NCBI GenBank assembly: GCA_016180605.1
Contig: JACPAW010000136.1
Location: 2,177-12,746 of the forward strand
Direction: 5' to 3'
DNA length: 10,570 nt
From: Candidatus Omnitrophota bacterium
GTDB lineage: Bacteria; Omnitrophota; Gorgyraeia; Aquiviventales; Aquiviventaceae
The notes below the pieces were generated by a model. It was given only the letters and a program-made list of their open reading frames with translations. It had not been told where the DNA came from and did no database searches. The translations under genes and the position numbers were made by a program. Below are positions 1 to 7,820 of the stretch, one piece after another (positions within the stretch are counted from its first letter, which is position 1; every line of letters begins with the position of its first letter).

Positions 1-338
1 GCGCTGCGGACCACGGCTTTCAGACGGTTCTGCGCTTCATCTGCCAAAGCCTGAACAGAATCCGCAATTTGCGGCAGTTGTTCCGATCGTCCCATCGTCG
101 TGATCATGTGCAGCACGGAACGTACCAAGGGGCTTGCGGTTCCTTTCAGAGTCTGTTCGCAGACGGAAACTTTCTCCCCAGGCTCGATGTCGGGGTGGCC
201 CAAGAACCGCTGAAAAATCTCGTTTTGCCGAGCCATCTGGCCCAATAGAGCTAGCTGCTCCAACGTTTCTTGCAGTTGCCCTTCGGCACGGGCAGTCTCG
301 AAAATCGCCGCCGCGTAGCGTGTCGCAACCAACTCCAT
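1..338 (-). CDS. atpH: ATP synthase F1 delta subunit (partial, 3' end off window)
   Basis: This is the first 112 codons of the delta (OSCP-like) subunit, which sits on top of the F1 head and ties it to the b-subunit stalk. The N-terminal six-helix domain is recognisable from VATRYAAAIFETARAEGQL near residues 4-22 and the FLGHPDIEPGEKVSV segment near residues 44-58, matching the family pattern of a YA-x-ALF start followed by a FL-x-x-P-x-I..K block. The reading frame is open to the window edge, so the C-terminal half is missing from view. The ATG at 338 lies 15 nt after the atpF stop, with an AAGG about 10 nt upstream as a modest ribosome binding site. The position after atpF is the standard atpBEFH order. 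The N-terminal domain binds the top of F1 alpha in known structures, which is background knowledge and not seen here. Confidence 0.93.
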   Translation of the reverse strand, partial: MELVATRYAAAIFETARAEGQLQETLEQLALLGQMARQNEIFQRFLGHPDIEPGEKVSVCEQTLKGTASPLVRSVLHMITTMGRSEQLPQIADSVQALADEAQNRLKAVVRS

Positions 339-353
339 CGTTTCTTAGCCTTT

Positions 354-860
354 TTAGGAGGCACTCGCCGTCGGTTTATACGTGGAGGCCTCTTTATCCA
401 GCGATTCCAGCGCCGCATCCACGATTTGGCGGTCTGTGGGCTCATCTAACTTCTTGTGCAAGATGCGCTCGACCGCTTCCAGGGTCATGTTCGCAAGCTG
501 ATCCCGCAAGACGATCCTTGCCTTTGCCAACTCTAGCTCAATTGTTTCCTTGGATTTTGCGATCACCGCCTGCCCCTGCGCTCTTGCCTGTTCTTGGATT
601 TCCAAAGCCAGGCGCTTTCCTTCCAAGGCAGCTTGCTGAATCCTGGATCGCGCCTCTTCTTCGATCTGACTTAAGCGTTTTTGATAATCCTCCTGCAGAC
701 GCGATAATTCTTCTTTAGAGCGGGCGATATTGGAAAAACCCTCTTCGATGCGGCGGCGGCGATCATCCAAAAGCCCAAGGATGGTTCCCCAGAAGAACTT
801 CCGCAATAGAAGGACCAATAGGAAAAACCCAAGAACCGTCGTTACGATTTGAGCCAGCAT
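354..860 (-). CDS. atpF: ATP synthase F0 subunit b
   Basis: The product is 168 residues, normal for a bacterial b subunit, the peripheral stalk that holds F1 still against the rotor. It has one N-terminal membrane helix (about residues 4-28, including GFFLLVLLLRKFFW) followed by a long charged helix (about 33-140, rich in E, K, R and Q, such as the RRRRIEEGF and SKEELSRLQEDYQKR segments) that would form the stalk coiled coil. Only one b-type gene is present, with no b' paralogue, so a homodimer is expected. The ATG at 858-860 follows the atpE stop by 11 nt. There is no clear Shine-Dalgarno there, so its translation may depend on atpE. The short tail ending in KPTASAS is not conserved. Confidence 0.95.
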   Translation of the reverse strand: MLAQIVTTVLGFFLLVLLLRKFFWGTILGLLDDRRRRIEEGFSNIARSKEELSRLQEDYQKRLSQIEEEARSRIQQAALEGKRLALEIQEQARAQGQAVIAKSKETIELELAKARIVLRDQLANMTLEAVERILHKKLDEPTDRQIVDAALESLDKEASTYKPTASAS

Positions 861-871
861 GGGACGTTAAG

Positions 872-1114
872 TTAGTGGACTTTGAGGATCCCAAGGCCAA
901 AGAGCAACACCACAACCAAAGCGTAGATGGTCAAAGCCTCGATGAAACCACAGCCGATGATCATTGCCCCTTGGATCTTCTGTGCTGCCTCCGGCTGCCT
1001 GGCAATAGATTCCATTGCAGCCGCGACAGCCTTTGCCAGCCCAAAAGCGCAAGAAATCGCCGCTAATGCCAAGGCCAGCGGCAAAGACAGCGCTAGAATT
1101 CCATCAGTTCCCAT
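872..1114 (-). CDS. atpE: ATP synthase F0 subunit c (proton type)
   Basis: This is an 80-residue proteolipid that forms the rotor ring. Two membrane helices (about 7-34 and 48-76) flank the polar loop ARQPEA (38-43). The essential carboxylate is E59 in GFIEALTIYALV. The residue after it is Ala and there is no Gln at the helix-1 site that matches I. tartaricus Q32, so it looks proton-coupled, not sodium-coupled. The usual glycine GxGxGxGxG packing motif in helix 1 reads S21-x-A-x-G25-x-A-x-A-x-A31, so it is mostly alanine. A lysine sits at 28, whereas most c subunits have theirs four positions nearer the loop. I chose the ATG at 1114 because AGGAGG lies 7 nt upstream; a longer frame to 1159 would only read atpB sequence. 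It overlaps the atpB end by 11 nt. Confidence 0.96.
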   Translation of the reverse strand: MGTDGILALSLPLALALAAISCAFGLAKAVAAAMESIARQPEAAQKIQGAMIIGCGFIEALTIYALVVVLLFGLGILKVH

Positions 1115-1985
1115 GAGATCCTCCTGTATGTTGGTTGTTTTCGTCATGCGCCCCTTCATGAGGAAGTGCCAAACTCAGATAGGCGCTCGTCAGCCACGTG
1201 AAAATCATTGCCTGGACAAAACCGAATAAAAGAACCAGCGGGACAATCAGGATATGAAGCGGCAACCCAATGGGCAGATGCAAGCCGCTGAGCGTCAAAA
1301 TACCAAGCACGAAGAAGACTCCAAAAAGCACGTCATCCCCTGTGACATTCCCGAATAACCGAAGGGCAAGGCTGATGGGCCGCACCAGCTCCCCGAGAAT
1401 ATGGGTGACTGGAGCCAGGGTCAGCACACAGAGAGCGATTTCTCCCCCTGTCCTTGGGCTTCCCAGAAGATGGTGCAGGTAGGCCAGCAACCCGTTGGCC
1501 CGAATCGCCGTGTATTGGACATAAAGAAAGACGCACAAAGCCAACGAGGCGGTCGTCACAAATCCGCCGCTGATGACTTTGGCGCCATCCAAAATAAGCC
1601 CTCCGGTTGGCGATTTAAAGAACGGGATCAGGGCTGCCCAGTTCATGGCAAGAATGTATAAAAATAAGGTCCCCAGAAACGGAAGGAACTGCCGCGTGTG
1701 CTGGCCCAAATCCCCGGCGAAGGCTTTTTCGAAACCTTCCACGATAAGCTCAGCGAAATTCTGTCCACGTCCTGGGATGAGTGTCGGGCGGCGGGAAGTA
1801 AAAAGAAGAGCTGCGGCTAATCCTGCAGCAATCAGCAGTGCGAAGATGACATTCTCCCACGCATGAAGCCATTCATGCAAGGGGCCATGTTGAAGCCAGC
1901 TTAAAAGCACGGTCACCACATTAGGCGGCTCTGGAATGACTACACCTGCCTCTTCCGATGCCCAAGCCAGTTCACACCAATCCAT
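1104..1985 (-). CDS. atpB: ATP synthase F0 subunit a
   Basis: The 293-residue stator subunit forms the two proton half-channels against the c ring. The essential arginine is R209 in SLALRLFGN (205-213), matching E. coli R210. D218 occupies the place of E. coli E219, and Q258 in the last helix corresponds to the family's conserved Gln. There are five to six hydrophobic helices (for example 46-62, 101-122, 141-160, 182-198, 219-233 and 246-274). The frame is open up to 2039, but I prefer the ATG at 1985: it overlaps the atpI stop as TGATG, typical of translational coupling, and the 18 extra residues are not family-like. The His/Gly-rich tail (HTGGSHGN) is read from the DNA that also supplies the atpE ribosome binding site. 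Confidence 0.95.
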   Translation of the reverse strand: MDWCELAWASEEAGVVIPEPPNVVTVLLSWLQHGPLHEWLHAWENVIFALLIAAGLAAALLFTSRRPTLIPGRGQNFAELIVEGFEKAFAGDLGQHTRQFLPFLGTLFLYILAMNWAALIPFFKSPTGGLILDGAKVISGGFVTTASLALCVFLYVQYTAIRANGLLAYLHHLLGSPRTGGEIALCVLTLAPVTHILGELVRPISLALRLFGNVTGDDVLFGVFFVLGILTLSGLHLPIGLPLHILIVPLVLLFGFVQAMIFTWLTSAYLSLALPHEGAHDENNQHTGGSHGN

Positions 1986-2341
1986 CAGCGCGATACCAGA
2001 ACGGAACGAAACGCCACAGCCATGAGCAGAACAAACCATAACGAGAAACCGAGCAAGAACCCAATCGGAGAAACCTTCGCACTAACAACGAGTACGGCCG
2101 CAATGCCGTAGAGAATAGGCAGCTTGATGCACCAAAGAGCGAGCATCTTCCAGAATCGAGCAGGAGTAGGACCCAGGGCGGAATTCACCAGCAAGCCAAT
2201 CGCCCAAATATTGGCAATGGCCCACGCAAGCCCGCACCCTAATCCGGCGGCAAAGCGCCAATGGCCCAGCAAAATCAGCGCGGGCACCAGCCCCAATAAC
2301 ACCAAGATAGCCAGTCGTATTGCTTTATGGACGATTTCCAT
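1985..2341 (-). CDS. atpI: ATP synthase subunit I-like protein
   Basis: This small membrane protein of 118 residues has about four predicted helices (roughly 8-26, 30-52, 66-86 and 90-113). Its content (GLGCGLAWAIANIWAIGLLV, then KMLALWCIKLPILYGI) resembles the AtpI / ATP-synt_I family, which lies ahead of atpB in many operons and helps c-ring assembly or magnesium supply in species where it has been studied. The assignment rests on size, helix pattern and position more than on sharp motifs. It starts 10 nt after the atpZ stop; an AAGGA directly touches the ATG, which is too close for an ideal ribosome binding site, so coupling to atpZ is likely. The stop codon shares one base with the atpB start. 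Confidence 0.78.
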   Translation of the reverse strand: MEIVHKAIRLAILVLLGLVPALILLGHWRFAAGLGCGLAWAIANIWAIGLLVNSALGPTPARFWKMLALWCIKLPILYGIAAVLVVSAKVSPIGFLLGFSLWFVLLMAVAFRSVLVSR

Positions 2342-2351
2342 TCCTTAAGAT

Positions 2352-2618
2352 CTAGTTGGATTCGTCTGAATCCGAGCGCTCCTTGACATACATCCATATT
2401 TCACGGGCAGCGGCAATAAATCCGGCCCCTAAAAGAGCTAATGTCAACCAGGGAGTTGTACCCAGCAGATGATCCAGAAACCAGCCAAACAAAGAACCCA
2501 CTGTCGGACCCAAGGCCAATAACATGGGGATATAGAGATGATCCCCAACCGGCTTGGGCCAGCGCGTGCGGCGAGAGTATGTGCGAGGAGGCGCTTTCCG
2601 TGCGTCCTGCCCGCGCAT
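2352..2618 (-). CDS. atpZ: AtpZ family F0F1 ATP synthase accessory protein
   Basis: An 88-residue protein with two hydrophobic helices (about 29-50 and 54-74). The stretch GSLFGWFLDHLLGTTPWLT is the family signature: G-x-x-x-G-x-x-x-D followed by a small loop and a conserved PWLT, then a second helix ending in a charged tail (REIWMYVKERSDSDESN). AtpZ proteins work with AtpI at the start of atp operons, with proposed roles in c-ring assembly and divalent-ion transport. The N-terminus up to about residue 26 is basic and poorly conserved. The start at 2618 is uncertain because a perfect extended -10 hexamer overlaps the ATG. GGAG about 11 nt upstream could serve as the ribosome binding site. The only other ATG (residue 32) would cut into helix 1, so I keep 2618. 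It follows nuoN by 34 nt. Confidence 0.82.
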   Translation of the reverse strand: MRGQDARKAPPRTYSRRTRWPKPVGDHLYIPMLLALGPTVGSLFGWFLDHLLGTTPWLTLALLGAGFIAAAREIWMYVKERSDSDESN

Positions 2619-2625
2619 TATAACA
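2617..2625 (-). promoter_or_regulatory. Candidate extended -10 promoter at the nuo/atp border
   Basis: Read on the minus strand, TGTTATAAT gives a perfect TATAAT with the TG of an extended -10. No good -35 hexamer is found 16-18 nt upstream, which extended -10 promoters can tolerate. Transcription would start near 2610, inside the first codons of atpZ, so it would serve atpI and the ATP synthase genes more than atpZ itself. This is inference from the hexamer only. Confidence 0.3.
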
Positions 2626-2652
2626 CACTCCAGAGCTACGGTACCGCGATGC

Positions 2653-4086
2653 TTAGAGTACCAGCCGAATCGGACCCAGCCATGACAAAACAGAGCTTGG
2701 AAAAAGACCGAAGAACAGTGTCGCTAAAGCGCATACTCCCAAAGCCAGATGTAAAGCGGGGACCGGCTGTAGCGCTTGAGCCTCTCCTGCAGACTGCAGA
2801 AACATAAGGCGCATGATATTGACGTAGTAATAAAGAGCAATCGCGCTGTTGATGACCGCAGCTACGGCAACTAGGGTTTGGCCAGCTTGCAGGGCAGCGC
2901 CAAACAGGAAAAACTTCCCCATGAAACCAAAAAGCGGGGGAATGCCCGCAAGCGATAAAAGAAACAAAACGCAAGCAAACGCCAAAACCGGAGCCCTCGT
3001 GGAAAGACCGCGAAAGGCATCGAGAGATTCGCTTCCGGTTTGTTCCACAACAGCCACCGCACACGCAAAGGCCCCGAAGTTCATGAACAGATAGGCTATC
3101 AGATAAAGTACCAGCGCTTGAACACCAATCGGTGTTCCGGCTGTGATCCCAATCAACAGATACCCTGCCTGGGCAATGGTCGAGTAGGCTAAAAGCCTTT
3201 TGATGTTGGTTTGTGCTAAAGCCACCAGGTTGCCCAGCGTCATGGTCAGAATGGTCAGGCTCGAAAAGATAGGGTATAGATCCTGCCAAAGAGGAGCCAG
3301 GGTAGATAAAAACCGGATAAGTAGTCCGAAGGCCGCTGCCTTCGGGGCAACGGATAGAAGAGCGGCAACCGGCATCGGCGCTGCCTCATAAGCATCCGGA
3401 GTCCATAGATGAAAAGGCACCATCGAAATTTTAAATGCAAGCCCTACCAATAATAAAATGACCGCGAGTAGCACTCCCTGAGGAAATGCGGCTGCAGCCG
3501 GCTGGATCTTTTGCAAAAGCTCCGGGAATAAAAGCGCATCCGTCATGCCATAAAGAAGGGACATGCCAAAAAGCATGACCGCCGAGGCAAGGGCGCCAAA
3601 AAGAAAGTACTTTAAGGCTCCTTCTGCGGCGCGCGCATTATCCGGGAATCCGACCAATAAGTAACCGCTGAGGCTGACGAATTCGATGGAAAGATAGGCC
3701 ATGAGCAAATGATTCGCCTCAACCATCAGCATCAGGCCTACACCCATTAGCAACAGAATCGCCAAATACTCGCCACGCATGGAAGCGCGCACTTCTTGGG
3801 ATGCCATAATCATCAACAGGGTGATGGCAATAGAGCCCAAGGCGATCCATCGGAACAATAAGCTAAAACCGTCGCAGACAATCAGCCCGAAAAACGGTGC
3901 GTTGGAAGACACCCCTGTTTGTGTCAGTGCCCACGCACTGGCTCCCAAAGTAACCCAGCTTAAGATCAAGGGAATCTGTCCGCGCTTGGACCAGACGGCA
4001 GTAAGCAGGACTACCAGTGCCCCCGCACTGAGGATGACTTCTGGCCACCAGGCAGCGAGACTATCGAGCAACACGCCACTCATCAT
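2653..4086 (-). CDS. nuoN: NADH-quinone oxidoreductase subunit N
   Basis: The 477-residue product is one of the three antiporter-like proton-pumping subunits of complex I. Key residues of the family are in place: E135 in YLSIEFVSLSGYLL, K219 in LAFKISMVPFHLWTPDAYE (216-234), K249 in SVAPKAAAFG, and K391 in GFMGKFF. Around 14 hydrophobic helices span the protein and the length is normal. The ATG at 4086 is followed at once by a second ATG at 4083, and either could be used; GGGA precedes them closely, with no strong Shine-Dalgarno. It begins 27 nt after nuoM and ends 34 nt before atpZ, so the complex I and ATP synthase genes are probably co-transcribed. The nuoLMN order is the usual one. Confidence 0.97.
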   Translation of the reverse strand: MMSGVLLDSLAAWWPEVILSAGALVVLLTAVWSKRGQIPLILSWVTLGASAWALTQTGVSSNAPFFGLIVCDGFSLLFRWIALGSIAITLLMIMASQEVRASMRGEYLAILLLMGVGLMLMVEANHLLMAYLSIEFVSLSGYLLVGFPDNARAAEGALKYFLFGALASAVMLFGMSLLYGMTDALLFPELLQKIQPAAAAFPQGVLLAVILLLVGLAFKISMVPFHLWTPDAYEAAPMPVAALLSVAPKAAAFGLLIRFLSTLAPLWQDLYPIFSSLTILTMTLGNLVALAQTNIKRLLAYSTIAQAGYLLIGITAGTPIGVQALVLYLIAYLFMNFGAFACAVAVVEQTGSESLDAFRGLSTRAPVLAFACVLFLLSLAGIPPLFGFMGKFFLFGAALQAGQTLVAVAAVINSAIALYYYVNIMRLMFLQSAGEAQALQPVPALHLALGVCALATLFFGLFPSSVLSWLGPIRLVL

Positions 4087-4113
4087 AATTCCCGACTCAG
4101 AGTTCTCACTTAG

Positions 4114-5571
4114 TTATCTAGTCACATGGGCGATGAACTGCTGCAGCGAGGTATCCTGCAAATGCAGCAGTGTCAGAGGCCATATCCCGATAACCAGAAT
4201 GATGACGACAAGAGGGGCTACCGTGATCCATTCTCTTGGCCCTATGTCAGGCATCGAAGCCCAGCGCTCATTGAGCGGACCCAGCAAGACCTGTTGAATG
4301 ACGCGCAGGGAATAAGCAGCGGCGATCACCACCCCGATGATGGAAACCATCGTCTGCCAGCGCCAGACTCCAAAAGCGCCCACGAATGCCATGAACTCTC
4401 CCACGAAACCGCTTAATCCCGGAAGCCCCAGGGTTGCCAAGCTAAAGAAAATCAACAACCCGGCGTAGACGGGAACCCGCGCCCCCAATCCTCCAAAAGC
4501 ATCCAGCTGCCGCGTGTGGGCGCGATCATAAAGAACCCCAACGAGCAAGAACATGCCACCGGTGATAATCCCATGATTGAACATCTGCAGCATCGCCCCA
4601 TGCAATCCCTCGGAGGTTAAGCTCGCAAGACCCAAGAGCACGAATCCCATGTGCGAAACCGATGAATAGGCAACCAGCCGCTTGAAATCGGTTTGTGCCA
4701 TGGCCACAAACGCCCCGTAGACGATGTTGATCATCCCCAAAACCGCCATGGCAGATCCGAACCATTGCGCCCCTTCGGGAAAGAGCGGGTAGCCGATTCG
4801 AAAGAATCCGTAGCCTCCCATTTTCAGAAGAACGCCCGCCAAGATAACACTGATGGGAGTAGGAGCATCCACGTGGGCATCGGGAAGCCACGTGTGAAAC
4901 GGGAAAATGGGTACTTTAACGGCAAAAGCCAAGAAGAAGGCCACAAACAAAACTTTTTGCAGTCCCAGGCCCAGTTGGGAGGCTTTACCCGACAGAGCCA
5001 CCAGGTCGAAGGTTTGGGTATTCAGGTATAACGCCAGAATCCCAAGAAGCATCGCGAGGCTTCCGGCTAATGTGTATACAAAAAACTTAAAAGCCGAGTA
5101 TTCGCGCCGCCCTCCTCCCCAGATGCCGATCAAAAAATACATCGGCACGAGCACGATCTCCCAAAAAATATAGAAGAGAAAAAGGTCCAGCGCTAAGAAG
5201 GTGCCCAGCATGCCTACTTCCAGCAATAGATAGAGCGCAAAATATTCTTTCTGCCTCTGGGTAATTCCAAAAGAGGCAAGGCAAGCCAAGAACCCCAACA
5301 GCACGGTGAGCAACACCATAGGCAGGCTTAATCCGTCGATTCCCAGATAGTAGGAAATGTTCAGCTGCGGTATCCAGCTTGCCCGCTCTTCAAACTGCAT
5401 GCTGGCAAGTGCGGGCTGGAACTGGCCCAGAACTTTAAGCCCGACCAAGAGAGCCGCACCGGTTGCCACAACGGCTACCCCGCGAATCCAGCGAACCGAG
5501 CTTTTGGGAAGAACCAAGATGAGCAGCATTCCCAATAACGGACAGGCCAGCAATGAAGTCAACAGCATCAC
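4114..5571 (-). CDS. nuoM: NADH-quinone oxidoreductase subunit M
   Basis: The 485-residue antiporter-like subunit M of complex I carries E138 in FYIFWEIVLVPMYFLIG, K219 in AFAVKVPIFPFHTWLPDAHVDAPTP, K250 in GVLLKMGGYG and E392 in SGFVGEF. These align with the known proton-path residues of E. coli NuoM (E144, K234, K265, E407). LGIDGLSLPMVLLT at 76-89 is another family hallmark. The frame opens with GTG at 5571 followed directly by ATG at 5568. GAGGG lies 7 nt before the GTG, the better spacing, so I give that start, but the ATG is nearly as likely. The 38-nt gap after nuoL contains a perfect palindrome. The C-terminus (FIAHVTR) is ordinary. Confidence 0.97.
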   Translation of the reverse strand: MMLLTSLLACPLLGMLLILVLPKSSVRWIRGVAVVATGAALLVGLKVLGQFQPALASMQFEERASWIPQLNISYYLGIDGLSLPMVLLTVLLGFLACLASFGITQRQKEYFALYLLLEVGMLGTFLALDLFLFYIFWEIVLVPMYFLIGIWGGGRREYSAFKFFVYTLAGSLAMLLGILALYLNTQTFDLVALSGKASQLGLGLQKVLFVAFFLAFAVKVPIFPFHTWLPDAHVDAPTPISVILAGVLLKMGGYGFFRIGYPLFPEGAQWFGSAMAVLGMINIVYGAFVAMAQTDFKRLVAYSSVSHMGFVLLGLASLTSEGLHGAMLQMFNHGIITGGMFLLVGVLYDRAHTRQLDAFGGLGARVPVYAGLLIFFSLATLGLPGLSGFVGEFMAFVGAFGVWRWQTMVSIIGVVIAAAYSLRVIQQVLLGPLNERWASMPDIGPREWITVAPLVVIILVIGIWPLTLLHLQDTSLQQFIAHVTR

Positions 5572-5587
5572 AATTCGTCCCTCGTTT

Positions 5588-5609
5588 ACCCCGTACCGTG
5601 GTACGGGGT
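5588..5609 (-). repeat. Perfect palindrome between nuoL and nuoM
   Basis: Arms ACCCCGTACC (5588-5597) and GGTACGGGGT (5600-5609) are exact inverted repeats around a 2-nt loop. The hairpin directly abuts the nuoL TAA and ends 4 nt before the GAGGG of nuoM. What follows on the coding strand is AAACGAGGG with no T-run, so it is not an intrinsic terminator. It may protect or process the mRNA, or be a short palindromic repeat dispersed in the genome. Confidence 0.85.
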
Positions 5610-7514
5610 TTACTGACTCGCTATGACACCCACAGCCAATGCCACGATGGCAACCACGATCATCAGAAGATATGGATGCACAATGCCGGTTTGAATCAAT
5701 CGAGGAAGCAGCCCTAGATTGCGCGTGGCTGTAGCCACTCCATTGACGGCTCGATCCACGATGAGCCGATCAAATCGCTCCTTCCATTGGCCAAGCCGCC
5801 AGGTGCCGGATCCTGCTGCGTTGACGGCTCCGTCAACGACCTTCTGGTCAAAACGCGAAAAAGCGCGGGTGGCGGCATAAAAGGGCTGCAAAATGGCTTT
5901 GTCATAAAACTCATCCACATAGTATTTATGAAAAGCTGCCTGATAAAGCCACTGGCCAATCGGCCTTAGACTTGCTGGCAAAAGCTGTCGTCGACGGAAA
6001 CCCACCTGCCAGGCCAGCCAGAATCCACCCAGAACCAGTGCTGCGGAGAGTGCCACCATTCCGATTTCTATTCCTTCATGCATCTCATGCACGCCAATGA
6101 TGCGGAAGAACAGATGGTGCATCCAAGGACTGCCCACAAGACCTATCCCGGCAGCGAAAATCGCCAATAAGACAAGAGGAGCCGTCATGATCGCAGGCGA
6201 CTCGTGCGCATGCTTTGCATCGGATGAGGGACTTCCATGGAAACAACGCAGGTAGAGCCGCAACAGGTATGTGGCCGTCAACAGAGCGCCCAGAACCAAG
6301 CTCCAAAATACCCAAGACATCGTGTGTTGCGCTTGAAGCAGGATGGCGTCCTTGCTCCAGAAGCCGCTTAAGAATGGCGCTCCGGATAGGGACAACACGG
6401 CGATCAAAAACGTGATCCACGTCAACGGCATGAAATGCCTTAATCCGCGCAGATGCTCCAGCTCTTGCTGGTGCGTGCCATGGATGACGCTGCCAGCACC
6501 CAAAAACAACAGCGCCTTACAAAAAGCATGCATGCACAGATGAAACAAAGCCAGCGGCATGGCTTTCAGGCCAAGCGCTGTCATCATGAGCCCGAGCTGG
6601 CTGATCGTAGAATAGGCCAGCACCCGTTTGATATCAGTCATCGTCAGAGCGATGGTAGCGGCGAATAAATGGGTGGCCAGCCCGATGCCAAGAACCAGAT
6701 TCAGGCTCTCAGGGGTAAACAAAGGAAAGGTCCGTGCCACCAAATAGACGCCTGCTGCGACCATCGTGGCCGCATGAATGAGTGCTGAAACCGGAGTCGG
6801 GCCCTCCATCGCATCGGGAAGCCATATGTGCAGAGGAACCTGAGCGGATTTGCCGATGGCACCGAAGAACAATAGAGCGCTGATGAGGGTAAGGACGTGC
6901 GGATCCAAAGTCTGTCGAACTTGGGCCAGATTGCCAAGCTGCAGGGAGCCGCTGCTCCAAAACAAAATCAGAATTCCAAGGAGCATGCCGGTGTCTCCGA
7001 TGCGTGTCGTCAGAAACGCTTTGCGGCCTGCCTCAGCAGCAGCACTCTTTTCGAACCAGAAGCTAATCAGTAGATAAGAACAGAGGCCTACGAGTTCCCA
7101 GCAGGCGTATAAAAGCAAGAAATGATCCGCCATCACTAATCCCAGCATGGAGGCGCAAAACAAAGAAAGGTAGGCGAAGAAACGAGAAAAGCGAGGATCG
7201 TGGTGCATGTAACCGATGGAATAGAGGGCAATCAGGGTGCCAATGGAAGTAACGACCACCAGCATCACCCAGCTTAACCCATCCACAGAAAGGCCTAAGG
7301 TCCAGTTCGCGCTGGCTTGGGAGAGCCAAACCCAGGAAAATCCAATACGGTTGCCCGCAAATACCAAATCGCTCAGAGCGATTGTCATAAAGAAGGTGCT
7401 CGCTAAAGCAAGAACCGTAAGCCACGCGCTGGCCTTGCCGATGCGGCGGCCAAAGAGCAGTAAGAGGACCGCGGTAATCAGCGGAACCCCGGGGATAAAA
7501 AGCAGCGCGATCAT
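5610..7514 (-). CDS. nuoL: NADH-quinone oxidoreductase subunit L
   Basis: The 634-residue distal antiporter-like subunit of complex I. The signature block GKSAQVPLHIWLPDAMEG (221-238), continuing to PTPVSALIHAATMVAAG, carries K222 and H248; E140 in LLYACWELVGLCSYLL matches the conserved glutamate of E. coli E144; K333 lies in HAFCKALLFLGAGSV. The C-terminal third includes GQWLYQAAFHKYYVDEFYDK (520-539) and a long amphipathic stretch (about 540-605) that forms the lateral helix running along the membrane arm, then a last membrane helix (about 613-632). The length is typical. The ATG at 7514 overlaps the nuoK stop as ATGA (4 nt), so the two are translationally coupled. Confidence 0.98.
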   Translation of the reverse strand: MIALLFIPGVPLITAVLLLLFGRRIGKASAWLTVLALASTFFMTIALSDLVFAGNRIGFSWVWLSQASANWTLGLSVDGLSWVMLVVVTSIGTLIALYSIGYMHHDPRFSRFFAYLSLFCASMLGLVMADHFLLLYACWELVGLCSYLLISFWFEKSAAAEAGRKAFLTTRIGDTGMLLGILILFWSSGSLQLGNLAQVRQTLDPHVLTLISALLFFGAIGKSAQVPLHIWLPDAMEGPTPVSALIHAATMVAAGVYLVARTFPLFTPESLNLVLGIGLATHLFAATIALTMTDIKRVLAYSTISQLGLMMTALGLKAMPLALFHLCMHAFCKALLFLGAGSVIHGTHQQELEHLRGLRHFMPLTWITFLIAVLSLSGAPFLSGFWSKDAILLQAQHTMSWVFWSLVLGALLTATYLLRLYLRCFHGSPSSDAKHAHESPAIMTAPLVLLAIFAAGIGLVGSPWMHHLFFRIIGVHEMHEGIEIGMVALSAALVLGGFWLAWQVGFRRRQLLPASLRPIGQWLYQAAFHKYYVDEFYDKAILQPFYAATRAFSRFDQKVVDGAVNAAGSGTWRLGQWKERFDRLIVDRAVNGVATATRNLGLLPRLIQTGIVHPYLLMIVVAIVALAVGVIASQ

Positions 7515-7810
7515 CCGCTTAAAAGCTTGGCTTCATCCGCGAAAACGGTTTTGGCGTGGCGGGAAAGGCTCAAAATGATGGCCAGTCCCACGACCGCCTC
7601 GCAGGCGGCCAAAGCGATCACAAAAAAGGCGATGGTCTGGGCTTGCGCGTTGGAGAAGATGCGGCTGAAGCAAACGAAGTTCAGGCCAGCCGCATTGAGC
7701 AGAAGCTCGATGGAAAGCAGCATGGCAATGGCGTTTCGCCGCGTCAACATTCCAAAAACACCCAAGCAAAAAAGCGCATGGCTCACAAGCAGAAACCACC
7801 GCAGCGTCAT
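7511..7810 (-). CDS. nuoK: NADH-quinone oxidoreductase subunit K
   Basis: A 99-residue, three-helix subunit (about 5-22, 28-49 and 58-81) of the complex I membrane arm. The two intramembrane glutamates needed for proton transfer are present: E35 in LLSIELLLNAAGLNFV and E71 in IALAACEAVVGLAIIL, matching E. coli E36 and E72. I chose the ATG at 7810; the frame continues to 7855 but those residues are read from the end of a repeat element and are not NuoK-like. The nearest possible ribosome binding site, AGGA, sits 11 nt upstream and belongs to the terminal repeat of that element. The stop overlaps the nuoL start by 4 nt. Confidence 0.95.
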   Translation of the reverse strand: MTLRWFLLVSHALFCLGVFGMLTRRNAIAMLLSIELLLNAAGLNFVCFSRIFSNAQAQTIAFFVIALAACEAVVGLAIILSLSRHAKTVFADEAKLLSG

Positions 7811-7820
7811 TTTGGGTCGC

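Noticed and set aside
134..718. Long plus-strand open frame of 194 codons
   Set aside because: It lies opposite atpH and atpF, is rich in Pro, Ser and Arg without domain features, and conflicts with clear genes on the other strand.
872..1114. Sodium-coupled c subunit
   Set aside because: The Gln of helix 1 and the Ser/Thr next to the key Glu, which mark sodium-type rings, are replaced by Leu and Ala-Leu.
1986..2039. Upstream start for AtpB adding 18 residues
   Set aside because: The extra part overlaps atpI coding sequence and lacks family likeness; the TGATG junction explains the start at 1985.
5588..5609. Intrinsic terminator after nuoL
   Set aside because: The stem is strong but is followed by AAACGAGGG on the coding strand, not a T-run, and nuoM begins just after.
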